Below, piece after piece: positions 36,301 through 48,880 of a stretch of 64,000 nucleotides of DNA. The DNA comes from Ephydatia muelleri (Eukaryota > Porifera > Demospongiae > Spongillida > Spongillidae). A program made the translations under genes and the position numbers. Each line of letters opens with the position of its first letter. Positions within the stretch are counted from its first letter, which is position 1. Below the pieces are notes generated by a model. It was given only the letters and a program-made list of their open reading frames with translations, ran no database searches and was not told the DNA's origin. The stretch spans positions 8,464,924 to 8,528,923 of the forward strand of contig JABACO010000002.1 in the NCBI GenBank assembly GCA_013339895.1, in the 5' to 3' direction.

Positions 36301-39300
36301 CACAACAGTAATGTGCACAGGTGCATCGGACAGCAAACAAAAGATTGAACATAAAATCTGTAGCCTTGTTATACAAAATTGCTTGTATAATTTGATATGT
36401 GTACTGGAATTTACTGAACACTCTACAGTGTACATGTAAATGTACTTCAAGCTCCATGATAAAAAAGCTGTTGGACAAATGCACATATTGTATTATGTGT
36501 GCTTCTAATGTGTGCAATTGGAAATTAAATGACATTGCTGTATGTTGCATACTAAAATCAATGCTTACAAATGTTGCTGCCTTTAATTAATGTAAATACT
36601 ATATGCTAGCTAATTAACTAGTCAATTGTATTGTCATTGGTAAGAAAGGAGAACATTTTCTTTTTGGGTTCAACTGCATATTTGATTTCAAGAGTCAATG
36701 ATGACTGTTTCTAATAAAGTAATTACAATCTTCTAATATTACCATTACGCTAATTGCAATTATATATGCCACCAATGAATAGAGTGTAGGTGCTAAAGAA
36801 AATGTGTTCATTGTAACACGAGCAAATGTTATGTAAATGGTGCAAAAAGGTTTTATGCGTGTTGCATGAGTGCCAACCTTATCTTGTATGTTCACATCAG
36901 CTTCATGTTCCAATAAATCATTAATGACATCAATAAAGCCACCATCACATGCTGCATGAAGAGCAGTTAGCCCATTCTAAAAGAAAATATCAATATACAT
37001 GTACATGTAGTTGATTAGTACTGTACTGTACATTGATGAGTAAAACACATTAACCATGCACTAAAGCTACATGGTGAAATTGTACTATTGTATAATCATC
37101 AAAATCTTCATTAGTATTTAAGCCAACAAAACACTTATATGACACTGTAGGCAGAACCTCGTGCACATGTACTCCATATGTGCACATAAGTTACATGTAT
37201 GTGAGGTCTGCAGTACTTGAGTATTTAAGTATTTAACGTACAGTAAGTACGCATGTATGTATTCATTGAGTCTTCATACAGTCGACTGTGAACAAAATAA
37301 TTATTGTGATGTAGTGGCAAAAGGTGTTAACATACCATACTTATGTTTAGTGTCATTCTGGCATCATTATTACATTGCACATTACCATAACTTTTACAAT
37401 GTATTCAACTAGTTCATTGTGGGATTTCATATGCAGTATAAATGGAACGCACCGTTTACTGTCATACATGTAGAATGTGTTAATAATACATGTAGATCAG
37501 CCAGGAAATGGCACTATAGTCATTTCATGTCAGTTGTTAATTTCAACTCACTGGGCAGCATTAAGAGGTTTTAAATGGATAATTTTTTATGTAGGATCTG
37601 AAAATTTATTTTTGACATGTGTATACCAATAAAATACCTAAGCACATATATTTGTAGTCAGTTTTGCAAGACACTGCATATGTATAGATGGCAAATTGTA
37701 ATGACATGATAAGAAATATAATTAAAACAACACGCCATAGTGGCTCATGTTAGCAATAATACTACATATTGTATTCATGGTGCAAAAAAATGCTGTTCCA
37801 CACGCAGAGCGTACATTTCAAAGTGAAATACATCACAACAGTTCTTTAAAACTGAGCGGCACATTAGTTTGAGTATATGCATGCACAAATCGCAGGGTAC
37901 CTTTTCCTGAAGGTTCACATCTGCTTTTGCATCGAGTAGCACACGTGCGACCTCTGCATAGTTCTTTGTAGCAGCCAGCTGGAGTGCAGTCTGTCCACGC
38001 TGAATACATTTTGGAGGCACAATAAAGTAAACCAGCTATATAAATGAAGGGGCACAATTATTGATGCCTGCATTCATATACAGACATGTTCATGTGAATG
38101 ACGTGAAATTAAAATACACATACGGACAAAACAGATTAACATTTAAAATGAAAATATGTTTTACATTTTGCTTCAGTCTGCTTCCCTTATTTGTTCCACA
38201 TTAAAAGTAAAATAACAAAACTTTTGTCATGTTTTATTCGTTACACAGTAAATGATATATGTGGCACAAAAAGGTGACCTTTGAAACCTTTGCAAGCCTC
38301 CAAGATTAACACAAACACAAGGTAATGAGAATGATTATCTACAGTACATGCAGACTTGTTCACACAGCTATGATCTTTACTGCCCATACATCCAGAATTT
38401 GTCCTCTTCAGAATAATGTACTCATGCATTTTCAATGTACAAACTACATATATGCGACTGCATAAACTGCCCAAGCCAAGTAGCGGAGAGCCAGCAAGCC
38501 ACTTAGAATGGTCACAGCTTGGAGGCCAAAACAAATGTTGGCCAGAATTGAACATAACTGTGCAGGCCTATTAGAGCAAGTTACTTACAAGCCATGGCAG
38601 GTACTTTATGAGTGCATGACTGTGATTTACACTGTATTCCGAAATTGCTTTATTCAAATGCAAATGGCAGATACAGTACTGTAAGTAATTAGAAAGATTT
38701 GGGTTTTCATACTATAGACCAAGTTGATTTCATAATACGATTTCAGCACTCACCTCACACTAGTACAATATACCACATTGGGCTGTACATATGATATACT
38801 TACACATACATGTACACAGAACACATGCAAAACAAAAATTCATATACAACATACAGCAGTGGTCAAAATAAACATCCCAGTTCGTCTTTGTGCTACTATG
38901 GCCAGACTATATGCAGTAACAGAAAGAAAATAAGCAGACATCGACACCTAACACCTTTAAGTGTTAATGACGAGTAGGGCCTTAGTCCATCATCTGCAAT
39001 GTCTCACGCTAATATTTAATGCAGCATAACTCTGATCTTTAACCTAGTTTAGTCAAACTGGCTCAAATATATGTCACAGCAGCACTGCGGTGTATTTGGG
39101 ACGGAGCCAAGACTACTGTACCTTAGTCACGTGAACACAGCAGCATAGACTATAGAGACTACAACCTGATGTACGGCAACAACAAGATGAGTTGGTATGC
39201 TCTTGTCTCGTTCTCAGATCGCACCTATTCTTATAATGCATCGATGTTGTTATTTTCTACACTTGTATTTCATAGTTGCCACCTTTTTGACAAAGAATTC

Positions 39301-42233
39301 CTAGACAGGAAGCCATATCCATACTACACCTACTATATTCCTGAATCAGCATTCAAAACATAAGGTGCTACAGCTTGGAAAAACTGGCTTTATCATCTGA
39401 TGTTTTTTTGTATCCACTTCTTATCAAAGTGACAGTCCCTAATTTGGGCACTTCCTCTTTGAAGGTGGAAGCCCAGCTCGTTCACTTGTACACTCAGCCA
39501 TGCTGGAACAAGTGTCAACCATTATTTACAAAGGGAACCACCGCAAGCGCAAATGGGATATTCATCGTAGGGGAGTGGTCCAACAAATTACGGTGTGACA
39601 CAACAGATCCACATTAGAATACCAGGATGATAAGGCCATCCGGGACCCTTCCAGGACAATGGTAGAAATTCCGGTAGTGTCCCGGACATTCCAGTACAGT
39701 TGCCAACTATATATTTTACAGATGGATTTCGTTCCTTCCTTGTGAAGTGATATGCTTCTTCACATGTACAGGAAAGATTTCACTGCTGTATAGAATTTGT
39801 ATGTCGAAAGAGCAAATGCATCTTTTACAGGCTATCCATAGAAAATACTGCAGCTCTGGTGTACACCATCTTTGAGCCTTTGAATATGCATACAGTAGCA
39901 GTACATTATGCTAAAAGTAGGATATTATTGTAAAGATGGGAGGTCACATAACTTCATACATGTGATGTTTATTTAGACAGCTGAAATGAATGTTTTAATA
40001 CATGCAAATCTGTAAATTTGCCCAACCTTACATTTGCATACCTCTAACTGCATATTTACTTCTGCTCCAGCTTTAAGCAACGCTTGCACAACGACCACAT
40101 GACCTTTGTATGATGCTAAATGCAGTGGAGTTGCACCTTTCTGTTCAGTTAGAGGGCAGAGCATGGTAACACTACTGTAAGACATGAATGAGCTCTATAC
40201 AAGATCCATTATCATGTGCAGGGACATGATGTTAAATACAATCTGGTTTAATAACACATCTACTGCCTCTTCAGCCTCACCCACATGAGACAGAAATGGC
40301 CAGAAGTGTCTCAAAAGTCTCCATGTTCTGTCTCTGTATCATCTATATGTATAGTTTAGTGTAGCTACTATGGGCATGCAACTTGCACTTGCATTAGTCT
40401 TGAATATGGTGCACCGGAAATCATGTATACACAGTGCTGTTGTACACATGCACTGTACACGTAGAACATGCATATTCATACATGATGCAGTGTACATTAA
40501 AATTGCAAAGGAGGTGACGCACACGTAGATGAAATTATTGTGCATTGTGTATGAGAGCATACCTTGTCTCTGGTGTTGACATTTGGAGTGAACTTGATAA
40601 GCTCTTGCACAATCAAAATGACACCCTTGTCACTGGCCCTGTGAAGGGCTGTCTGACCTTTCTACATGTATGCGTTCAGAAAGGTGTGCATGATTAATTG
40701 GTAGTGTGAAATATAGGATATTATCTTCTCACTCCATACATTGGGCCATCCCATTCAATAATTGTGAGTGGAAACCAAATAATCCTATTATGTTATTACA
40801 AATGTGATGGTCCTACAATAAATTACAATACAAACAATGAGATGCATGCAAAGCAGCTAGCTGTGAATGTCCTTACTAGTGAGCTGGCACTCTTACAGGG
40901 CTGTTCTGTACCATTGGGTTTCAGTGGGTAGTGGTCGGCTAGATCGAAAATGCTACATACATGTATACTGAAATTGATCTATTATGTCTGAAAACTCTCA
41001 CATTGCCACATCATTATTCATTTTAAGGTGAAGCAAGTTAGTACAAAATCTATCAACATAAGAATAATGTACTACATGCAGTGCACGAGTGTCCACAAGG
41101 TAACAAGTAACATTGCTATAATGTATCTGCCTTCTTATATTGCTATCAAGAATATTTACACCATTTTGTAAACAAGTGGTTATTGCCTTAGCTTATTGGG
41201 AAGTACGTGTTACGTCGATACAGTGCACACGAGGACCTTACATTGTCTTGCTGATTCACGTCCAACGCGATGGACTCCATCAGCAGGCTTAGCACTTTGA
41301 TGGCTCCATTAGCCGCTACACAGTGAAGGAGTGAGCCTCCCTCCTATGTCCGCCCGGTGAATAGGGTGCGTGGGTGGGGAGGTTCTCAAATTAATATACA
41401 TGTACGCATGTGGTTTTGGTGCACTCAAATGCACAAGATCTGCACAAGATCTGCAAATGTGGCATGCACAATCCCACGGAACAACTCCAATCAAAACTAC
41501 ACAGGTTTCAATTCCTACCCCAACTATTCTACATGAGTAAAGAGTTTTTGGAAAAAACTATTATTATTAATTTATAGCTCATAAAGATTTTGAGAGCAGA
41601 ACTTCCCAAACCTATATGATGCTCTCAAATGACCTGGGCTGTGTACAGTTCCCTGTCAGTGATGGAAATAGCTGGATGTAAAGAATACTATAATTGCAGT
41701 GGGCGTACGGTATGCACAATTGTCACATATGTAGATATGATATTACATTACAATATATGACTAAACCGTTACAGCATACAAATTAAACCAAAAGTGAAAG
41801 CTCACCTGATCAATGTTTAACGCATTCTCATTTGCACTTCTAGCTCTCTGCAACAGCTTCCTAACTGATGGCACATCATCTCTTTGTATAGCCCGAAGCA
41901 GTTCTTCTGAACTGTCCTGCAGATGAGAGCACCACCGTAAAATTGAGCACGCAACCAACGGTACTGTATCGTGCACACATACATGCACTATACATCGGTA
42001 CAGGGTACATCAGCACACATACATGCACTGTTCATCAGCATACATAACATAAATGCATGCACGTAAATTGGTACACATACATGCACTAACATACATCACT
42101 GCACATACACATGCACTCATAAGACACATAACAAACTGTGCACTTCCATATTGCACAATTGTGTCAACACCAGCCACACACACACACATACATTCAAGAT
42201 ATATTTGAATACCTTTGTGGAACTATTCCCCAT
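33356..42233 (-). CDS. Ankyrin-repeat TKL kinase gene, right copy, 1-bp frameshift in kinase
   Basis: Exons: 42233-42213 (MGNSSTK), 41916-41806, 41343-41242, 40661-40563, 40140-40042, 37999-37901, 36976-36878, 36258-36160, 36037-35939, 34969-34859, 34611-34513, 34365-34234 and 34154(or 34157)-33356. Each middle exon is phase 0 and encodes one ankyrin repeat with the G-TALH-A---G pattern (for example KGATPLHLASYKGHVVVVQALLKA), giving about ten repeats. The last exon is a TKL-type kinase with GIGGWG, VAAK, HRDLSSANVL and DFG. An extra base at about 33594 changes SYAAPE to SYAA followed by a stop, removing the APE motif and the C-lobe. The downstream frame is otherwise intact, so this is a very recent lesion or a sequencing error. 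The start matches an N-myristoylation signal, so membrane attachment is inferred. Intracellular signalling role; partners unknown. Confidence 0.85.
38060..40040. other. Large right-arm-only intron, no gene recognised
   Basis: This is the intron between ankyrin exons 40140-40042 and 37999-37901, absent from the left copy. Open frames of 60-100 codons exist (39169-39363 and 39375-39617 on +, 38555-38241 on -), but none resembles a known family to me. It may contain old transposon sequence. Confidence 0.5.
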
Positions 42234-42290
42234 TTGCTTCAGTGCTCTGTTGGCAAAATACACATGTGAATGTATACTGCAACACCTATT

Positions 42291-42313
42291 AAAAAAAAAA
42301 AAAAAAAAAAAAA
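42291..42313. repeat. Poly-A run
   Basis: An A homopolymer flanking a right-arm-only segment of about 230 bp. On the - strand it reads as a poly-T tract about 60 bp upstream of the start codon, ahead of the acceptor of the first coding exon. Confidence 0.9.
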
Positions 42314-42469
42314 CATGGCAGCTGCTTGTTCATATCCACTGGATGCACAACGCGGTCAGATACATGGTCTAATGATGGGGGCAGACGCCAGCAAACATGT
42401 ACTGCATACGAGAGCAATGTATCTGAAAGTGCAGTACCAATGTAGCAGATGGATGTGACATACCTGTAG

Positions 42470-42515
42470 TACTGTGCACGTGAACTTCAGGGCGACTCTC
42501 CATGCAAGCACCTCA
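42470..42515 (-). other. Possible 5' non-coding exon end of the right ankyrin-kinase gene
   Basis: On the - strand the sequence CACAGTACTACAGGTATGTC offers a good splice donor upstream of the acceptor that precedes MGNSSTK (GCCAACAG, about 42246). An ATG in this segment would start a short upstream frame beginning MESRPEVHVHSTT and stopping right after the splice. The left copy lacks the segment. Inferred only from splice-site quality. Confidence 0.35.
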
Positions 42516-42740
42516 CAGCATATACGTTGCGTACACTAAGCATTAATAACCACAACAGTCAGCACTCTCCTTCAACACACAGCGCCCACACATTCATACT
42601 TATAGAGTATTTTTGGAAAAGCTAACGTCAAGTTAACGTTGGAAGGGGGAGACACGTGACGTAGGTGCGTATTAGCCCATCAGCAATTTGGTTTGACGTT
42701 GTCTGGGGCGGGTCAGCGATCAACATCAGTTCGGACAACG

Positions 42741-42742
<2 letters not shown>

Positions 42743-42820
<78 letters not shown>

Positions 42821-42930
42821 GCACACACACACACGCACACACACAAACACACAAACACACAAACACACGCGCGCGCGCACACGCACGCGCACGCACATAC
42901 ACACACAAATACACACAAACACACAACACA
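42743..42930. repeat. (AC)n with interrupted CACG/CACAAA repeats
   Basis: A pure AC run at 42743-42816 followed by interrupted AC/GC repeats to about 42930. Counterpart of the TG tracts at 3955-4015 and 6366-6495. Confidence 0.95.
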
Positions 42931-43156
42931 CTGTGATATCGTGACCTCATGTATATTAGTAGGGACGTAACACACACAGAAACGTTCAAGTCACATCTAG
43001 GGGCGTGTCTGCACACAACACACACACATAAACACACACACTCATTCACACACAAGTTTGATTGACTGATAGCGACACGCATTGCGATTACGCTTTAACG
43101 ATAACACCGAGACGGTACGTACCTTCCTATTTGCACTCGATGACGTAAATGGATAA

Positions 43157-43333
43157 AGGTCGGCATACACGGGGCGGGGCGACTTCCTGCCGACTTGTCG
43201 CATGAAACTCGAATGAATATGGGTAAAAGTTCCGTAATTGTTTAGTTTACTGATGGTTTGCGGAACATTTGTCCATTATCATTTGAGTTGCATGCGACAA
43301 ATCGGCAGGAAGTCGCCCCGTGTATGCCGGCCT
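43157..43333. mobile_element. 177-bp MITE, PIF/Harbinger-like
   Basis: The long terminal inverted repeats begin AGG(T/C)CGGCATACACGGGGCG and extend about 70 bp (GACTTCCTGCCGA.TTGTCGCATG on both sides). The element is flanked by TAA at 43154-43156 and 43334-43336, a 3-bp target duplication typical of PIF/Harbinger elements. The left arm at about 3660-3675 has the empty site (ATCTTAAGTCCATTTACG). Non-coding. Confidence 0.9.
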
Positions 43334-44010
43334 TAAGATCTAATATTATCGCTGGAGGGTGTGACTGGGATATCGACAATAACTTAAACAAGGACGGGTT
43401 ATGAATTTTTGAGGGATAGGGAATGAGGTGAGCGAGGGGTGCTCAGCTTGTAGACCACATTTCCTATGCGATAATGACACTTGTAGGGTCTGGGTACCCT
43501 TTCAAAATAATAAAGTGTAATCATACATGCATTATTCGTCTGCTAACGCTGGCTATGGGATGGGATTCGTGTCAAATCTCAGCGCAACACGCACATGTGA
43601 ACATCATGATGTCTTGCACGCGCATACACGCAGCACACGTATACATGAGTTTCAACAATTCTCGCTTGACCGCTTTATAATTAGAGACATCGTATTTGAG
43701 CTGCTTCTGTCACCACTAGCTGTGTGTACGGGAAGACATTTTTGATCGGACCCTACTAGAATATTTAAGTGTATTTGTAACTCTCCAAAGCCCGCTGCTG
43801 TTGATCCTGTGGTCAAACTCGCTACAGACACAGTGACATAATCTATAATAGTTCAGCAAACTGGATCAGTTTATTTTTAAAGAAATGTTACTTGATTGTG
43901 GGGTACGTTTCAGATCTTTATCATAGGTGAATAACAGTCGCCCATCCTGGTATTTAAGATAAATGACAGACCACCATGCAATAGATCTACACAATAATGA
44001 TGGATTGGTG

Positions 44011-45940
44011 GTGACCTATTATTTTTTGCGACCAATTATTGGTTTTGTTAATAGTATTCATAAACCACAACAGCTGGATAAGATTATGAATGTGGTAGAG
44101 TGTTAATTAGTGAAGCAAGCAAATATACATGTGGATCAGGACTCCAAATGTCAATCGGATGCGGTTATAACGACGCACAATGGAGTCGAATGGACCTTTT
44201 CGTTTAAGGCCCTGGAATGTTTGCGGGTCAATGTGACGTCATATTAGAAGTGACGTTACATCCGGAGTACATCCACCGAATGCTACGTAAACGCCATACA
44301 CACGAACCCTTGATGTGTGAGGGAGTGTACACACGAGGGAGATGTATATGTGTGAGGAACCAACCAATGGAGCTACATGTAGGAGGAGAGACAGGAGGAA
44401 CATAGACACGTTTAATGTGCAGAGATTAACCTGCTGACTAGTGCACATTTAAATAAGTTGCATTGATTTTATCAAATCACTTTCACTGTTAGATTGTGCA
44501 GAGGTCAAGCTACATCATACTTATCATACTAGGGCAACATCATAATGTTTGCAATGCCTGCAATGTTAGCTATTAGTATGACATATCTATGATATTTCAC
44601 CTGTTGTTAGGTATATACCATATATCTACCATCATGTCTTAATTAACTGACAGTGAGTATAACTAAACCTTTTGTAATTACTGCAGAGGTTGGGTTACAC
44701 CAAACCAGTAGAAAATGAACTGCAGATAATCTTATATTTATATGATAGATTCGGCTTATATTAATGTGATAGATTCGGCTTGTGATTTGAGCTGCCATTT
44801 ACGACTAACCACAGTGCATCTGTTTGTGCATGCAGGTTACATTGAAAATCTCACTTGCTTACAAAAGGGATAGTTCGTCATGAGTCCACTCTCATTCGCT
44901 TAGTGAAATTGGTTTACATAATGTAGGTGGAGATTTAATAATCATCATGTGCCTCTTACTATTGTCATCTCTTCATTAGAACATAAAGATTTGGTTTCAG
45001 CTTCACACTGAGTTTGAGATTCCTCCCAATCTGCCAGTTTATAGTTTCCTCTTGCATGTATGCAAAAATAATCAATAGCTAGAATGTTTCATTTTACACA
45101 TATCTACACTGCCTCCATTTATGTTCTGTCAAACTGAAAGGTTCCTGCACCTATAGCAAACAAGGCTTCCCTCTCTACAAACCAGTGGCATTATGAGTAA
45201 AGAAGTATTGTAATAAACAATCTGAACATGGTGGACCAATTTTAATTAGATCAAATAACGTCAGTACACCCTTTACAATCAATTAAAATGGTATTGCATA
45301 ATGAGGTTAAATTAAATCATCCTAATTTGGTATAAAATAACACAGCCAAATTGTTCAAAACTGACATGTGCATTTATTAAATTGTTTTTGTAATCAGGCT
45401 TTATTAGGTGCAAAACTTGGTTAGAAATATTCCAAAATACACTTGAAAATAATTGCTTTACACATCAATTTAATCATTTATATAATCTCATCCAAGCCAC
45501 TTGAGCATCGATTATGTGTATTATCAAAACAATTCAAGTTTCAAGATGAATCAAGAGTATAGTGTTAGGTCAGTCAAGCCTTTCCTTTGTTGTTTCTCTC
45601 TTGTCAAGCTCATTAATATTCATAATCACATTATGGGTTTAGGGTATTGCATACAATTTACCCATCATCATGTACAATCGATGGCATATGTGTTCGATAA
45701 TTTGTCGTAGCGCTCGGAAAATGGCATTATAAGAGCACATGATACTACAAACCTTACCTGAGTATCCTGATGTTGAGTTTTATTCAGTTAATTCAATAAT
45801 AAATTTGCATGTACACCAATCGTGGTGCATGTGTGTGGGTGGAAACTTGAATAGGCCAAAAAGTAGGAAGAAGCGTTCGCCAGGCAGACATGTAATCTAA
45901 CACACTAATAACTCATCTTAAGAAGATTGTCTCTCCACCA
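44011..45940. other. Intergenic stretch, no gene recognised
   Basis: Contains a CRE-like TGACGTCA at about 44232 and a two-copy GTGATAGATTCGGCTT-type tandem at about 44743-44783. No convincing exon, transposon end or RNA gene is seen. Confidence 0.6.
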
Positions 45941-45946
45941 GCTTTC

Positions 45947-47330
45947 TTGCATGAGCCTAGTCCACCTTTGGCCAACATGAAAAACCTGTCAATCTTAGAG
46001 AAGCTGAAGTGTACACTGTGTTCCAACATTCTTTCACAGCCACTAGAATTGATGTGCAGTGCACTGGTATACACCAAGTGCCTTGCTGAGTGCATAGCAT
46101 CTGGCACTGTGAACTGTCCCTTTTACTCAGACAATGGTCCCTTGGTTCCATCACATGTCAGACCAGCATCCAATCTGATTCTCCTCTGCTGCTATCAGAT
46201 GTTAGAAGACATTGACTGTGCTGGTTGCAACAAGGGACATTAGAACTGGTGATTATGAAGGACATGAGTGTGTACCATCACTTACACCTGAGGAGGAGAA
46301 CCAAGCTGCTGAGCTGCTGAAGAGGACCATATCTACCAGTCCTGACAAAGGTGTTGTACAGCTATGGCTACAGGAGGAGCAGTTAAGGAAGTGTTTTGAC
46401 TGGTACTGAGGTTACATAATATCTACCCTCACCTTAGCCAATGACATTCATGCAAGTTACCAAAGCCAAGCTACAAACCACAGCCGCCTGCTCAAGGACC
46501 AGATGCACTGAAATGCAGAGAATACGAAGTATTGTCAGTGGAGAAGCATCTGACCTCATCCAAAACTTTTCACCCTCAGTGATGAAAAGCGACAATGTTT
46601 GTTGGATACTGCAGGCATCTCATCATCCATTAAGAGTGGTCCAGCTCAGGTATTAGCAATAAAGGCTGGTCTTGTTATACCATGGAATAAATTGAGACTT
46701 CTAAGACGTATGATATCATAAATGCAAGTAACTCACTGGTTTTTCAGGTGGCTGAAATCATTACGGATTCATCTGGCTGGTGAAAAAATATGTCACATCT
46801 CGAGCCACATTGTGGGTGATAACCTCAAAGGAGAGGTTGCCCCCCTTTACATTTCCTCTTCCTTCAGATGGAAATGAAATCAAAGGAGCTCCTTTAGTTT
46901 ACATTCTCCATCTGGTAGATAAGGTTGTCTACTTCTTTTAAAAATGAAAATGAAAGGTAAGAGAGAAAAATACATATAAAATCATGGTTGCAGTGTTGGC
47001 AGGCTTACCTGGCATGAAGTGTTTATACCAGTCAGTAAGGTGGCTATTCAAGAGTTCATGGCCTTTTATGACGCACTAGTCCCCATTAAAATGCATCTCC
47101 TGGAGGATCATGCAGTACAGTAGGCAAATACCTACCATGCTGGCTTCGGCCTTTTGGAGGAACAGGGGGCTGAATCGATTTATGCCAAGTTTAATTAATA
47201 TAGACTTGGCTTGGTATTTGCTCCAATCCACAATAGAGTGGAGAACCTGCTGTGCATAGTTGAAGAACATCTATTAAGTATTGAACCACAACTGGCAGCT
47301 GCTATCCCCCCTCCAGCTAAGAGAGTATAT
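45947..47330 (+). pseudogene. RING-like zinc-finger transposon gene remnant
   Basis: The first part (45947-46243) encodes a RING-like cysteine pattern, CTLCSNILSQPLELMC followed by CLAEC, CP, CC and CAGC, with several ligands irregular. After a frame change comes HECVPSLTPEEENQAAELL. The far end (about 47040-47320) reads AIQEFMAFYDALVPIKMHLLEDHAVQ, GFGLLEEQGAESI and then IHNRVENLLCIVEEHLLSIEP, ending PPPAKR. That C-terminal wording recurs in multicopy uncharacterised genes of cnidarians and sponges that I take to be transposon-derived. Multiple frame changes and stops separate the pieces. Function unknown; dead copy. Confidence 0.5.
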
Positions 47331-47639
47331 AGCTATGTAATGCAGCTCACTTTCAAGTACGTTAAAATAAAAATAATTATAAATACTTGCAACAATTCCA
47401 ACCTCCTAAAGACACCAAAACTGGCAGATTTGCTAAGCTGACTACACTGCATCAGCCCTCTAACTTAAGGAAATGACTGACTATCACAGGGAGTGTGTGG
47501 AGACGATATCCCACTATTCAGCAAGGATAATCTACATGTTTTGCTGTTTCAAAAGGAAACCCTCTGAGGAAGGAGACAATTCCAGTACACTGCTATTGCC
47601 AAATGAAACAAACAGGGTCACTGATAGAATGTACTTGTT

Positions 47640-48880
47640 GGAAGTAGTTTCATGTAAAATATAGTGGAAGACTCCTGATTATATGTGAAAGTGAATAAAT
47701 TGTAAATGCTGATTATGGAACATTAGGAATAGGAACTACAAAGTTTTGTATCCTTGAATGGGATAATCTGTTTCAAGCTATCTGATCAAGCCATTTAATT
47801 AAGTGTTTTAGGAGTAATTGTAGTGAGAATATGTCAGTGCTCATTGTGATTCATTCACTCTAATATGTAATATTTAGGTCATTGGATGTTTGTTAAAGAT
47901 AAAATTAAAAGCTGACAGGCCAGTGACCTGCCCAGGCCAGTCAGGCCGGACCATGCCCACCTCATGCACCAGTAAGTGTACAGTATATAGGAACTTTTTT
48001 ATGACAAAACCTGGCTGGGAGATTCATGACTTTAGATTATGTGAGCATCGGAATTCAAAATGTAAAATGCCGCTCAAGCTGCAGTTTCTTGGCTGAGAAT
48101 TGTCTTACAGTCATCATATATGGTGTAGTTGACATGATTGCTTCCACTCATTAGTCCTTTGTGGTGGTCACAACTTTCTTAAGTGATCACTTTGCTAATG
48201 TGTAGAGCCTCGTTCTGCACAGAAACAGAATTAGTAGTAGATGTATATATATATAGATCATTATTCTTTATCTTGAGTTATCATTTTACAGGCAATCTCA
48301 GTAGCTCTGTTATGACGAGAAGCAATATACTGGGCCTGCTTGTGGGTTAGTTACTATCACGATGTGTTGCATATTTACTATCCTTTTTAAGCTCAGGAGT
48401 TTTGTTCAGTAATTTTGCAATGCAATCAATATATACTTCAGAGAATCTTACAATTTCTATTATTGAAGCTACATAATTAATTTAGTTGTCTAACATTTCA
48501 AGCTTTAAATGGTAGAGAGATGAATTTCTCATCAGGCTGCCTAATGATGTCATCCTTGGATAGTTCTCAAGATTGATTTTTAAATGTATATAACCTTGTG
48601 TCTAGAGATGCTCTTCTTCTGTGCTATTCACTTTCCAGGCTTACTCCTTTGAGTCATCTGGTGTTACAGTTCTCATCCTATTCTGTGGCATCCATTGGGC
48701 CGTCTGACGTTTTAAATTAGTTGTGCAGCAGGGGGGCTTGTTTTTTGCTCTAGTCTCGCACAAGACTGTGCAATCCCTAGATGCATGCAGATAATGACTA
48801 CCTCAGTATCATATTTCTGGCATGTTATTAGGATGATGGTGTCTTGGCAGATGAGAAATCATCCATACGTGCACTGACTT
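47640..48880. other. Intergenic stretch, nothing recognised
   Basis: AT-rich sequence with only short open frames lacking visible motifs. No repeats beyond short TATA runs. Confidence 0.55.

Larger units (their letters stand above)
32050..44010 (-). repeat. Right arm of the large inverted duplication
   Basis: Reverse-complement counterpart of 3060-13075. It differs by a 177-bp MITE (43157-43333), an insertion at about 32272-32896, three extra ankyrin exons with their introns (38060-41770) and a poly-A-associated segment (about 42280-42530). It lacks the hAT element found in the left arm. Confidence 0.9.

Noticed and set aside
39169..39617. Two + strand frames inside the right ankyrin-kinase intron as genes
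   Set aside because: Short, no family resemblance, opposite strand to the host gene and not conserved in the left arm.
42628..43082. Cys-Val-rich frames at 42.6-43.1 kb
   Set aside because: Same artefact over interrupted AC/GC repeats.
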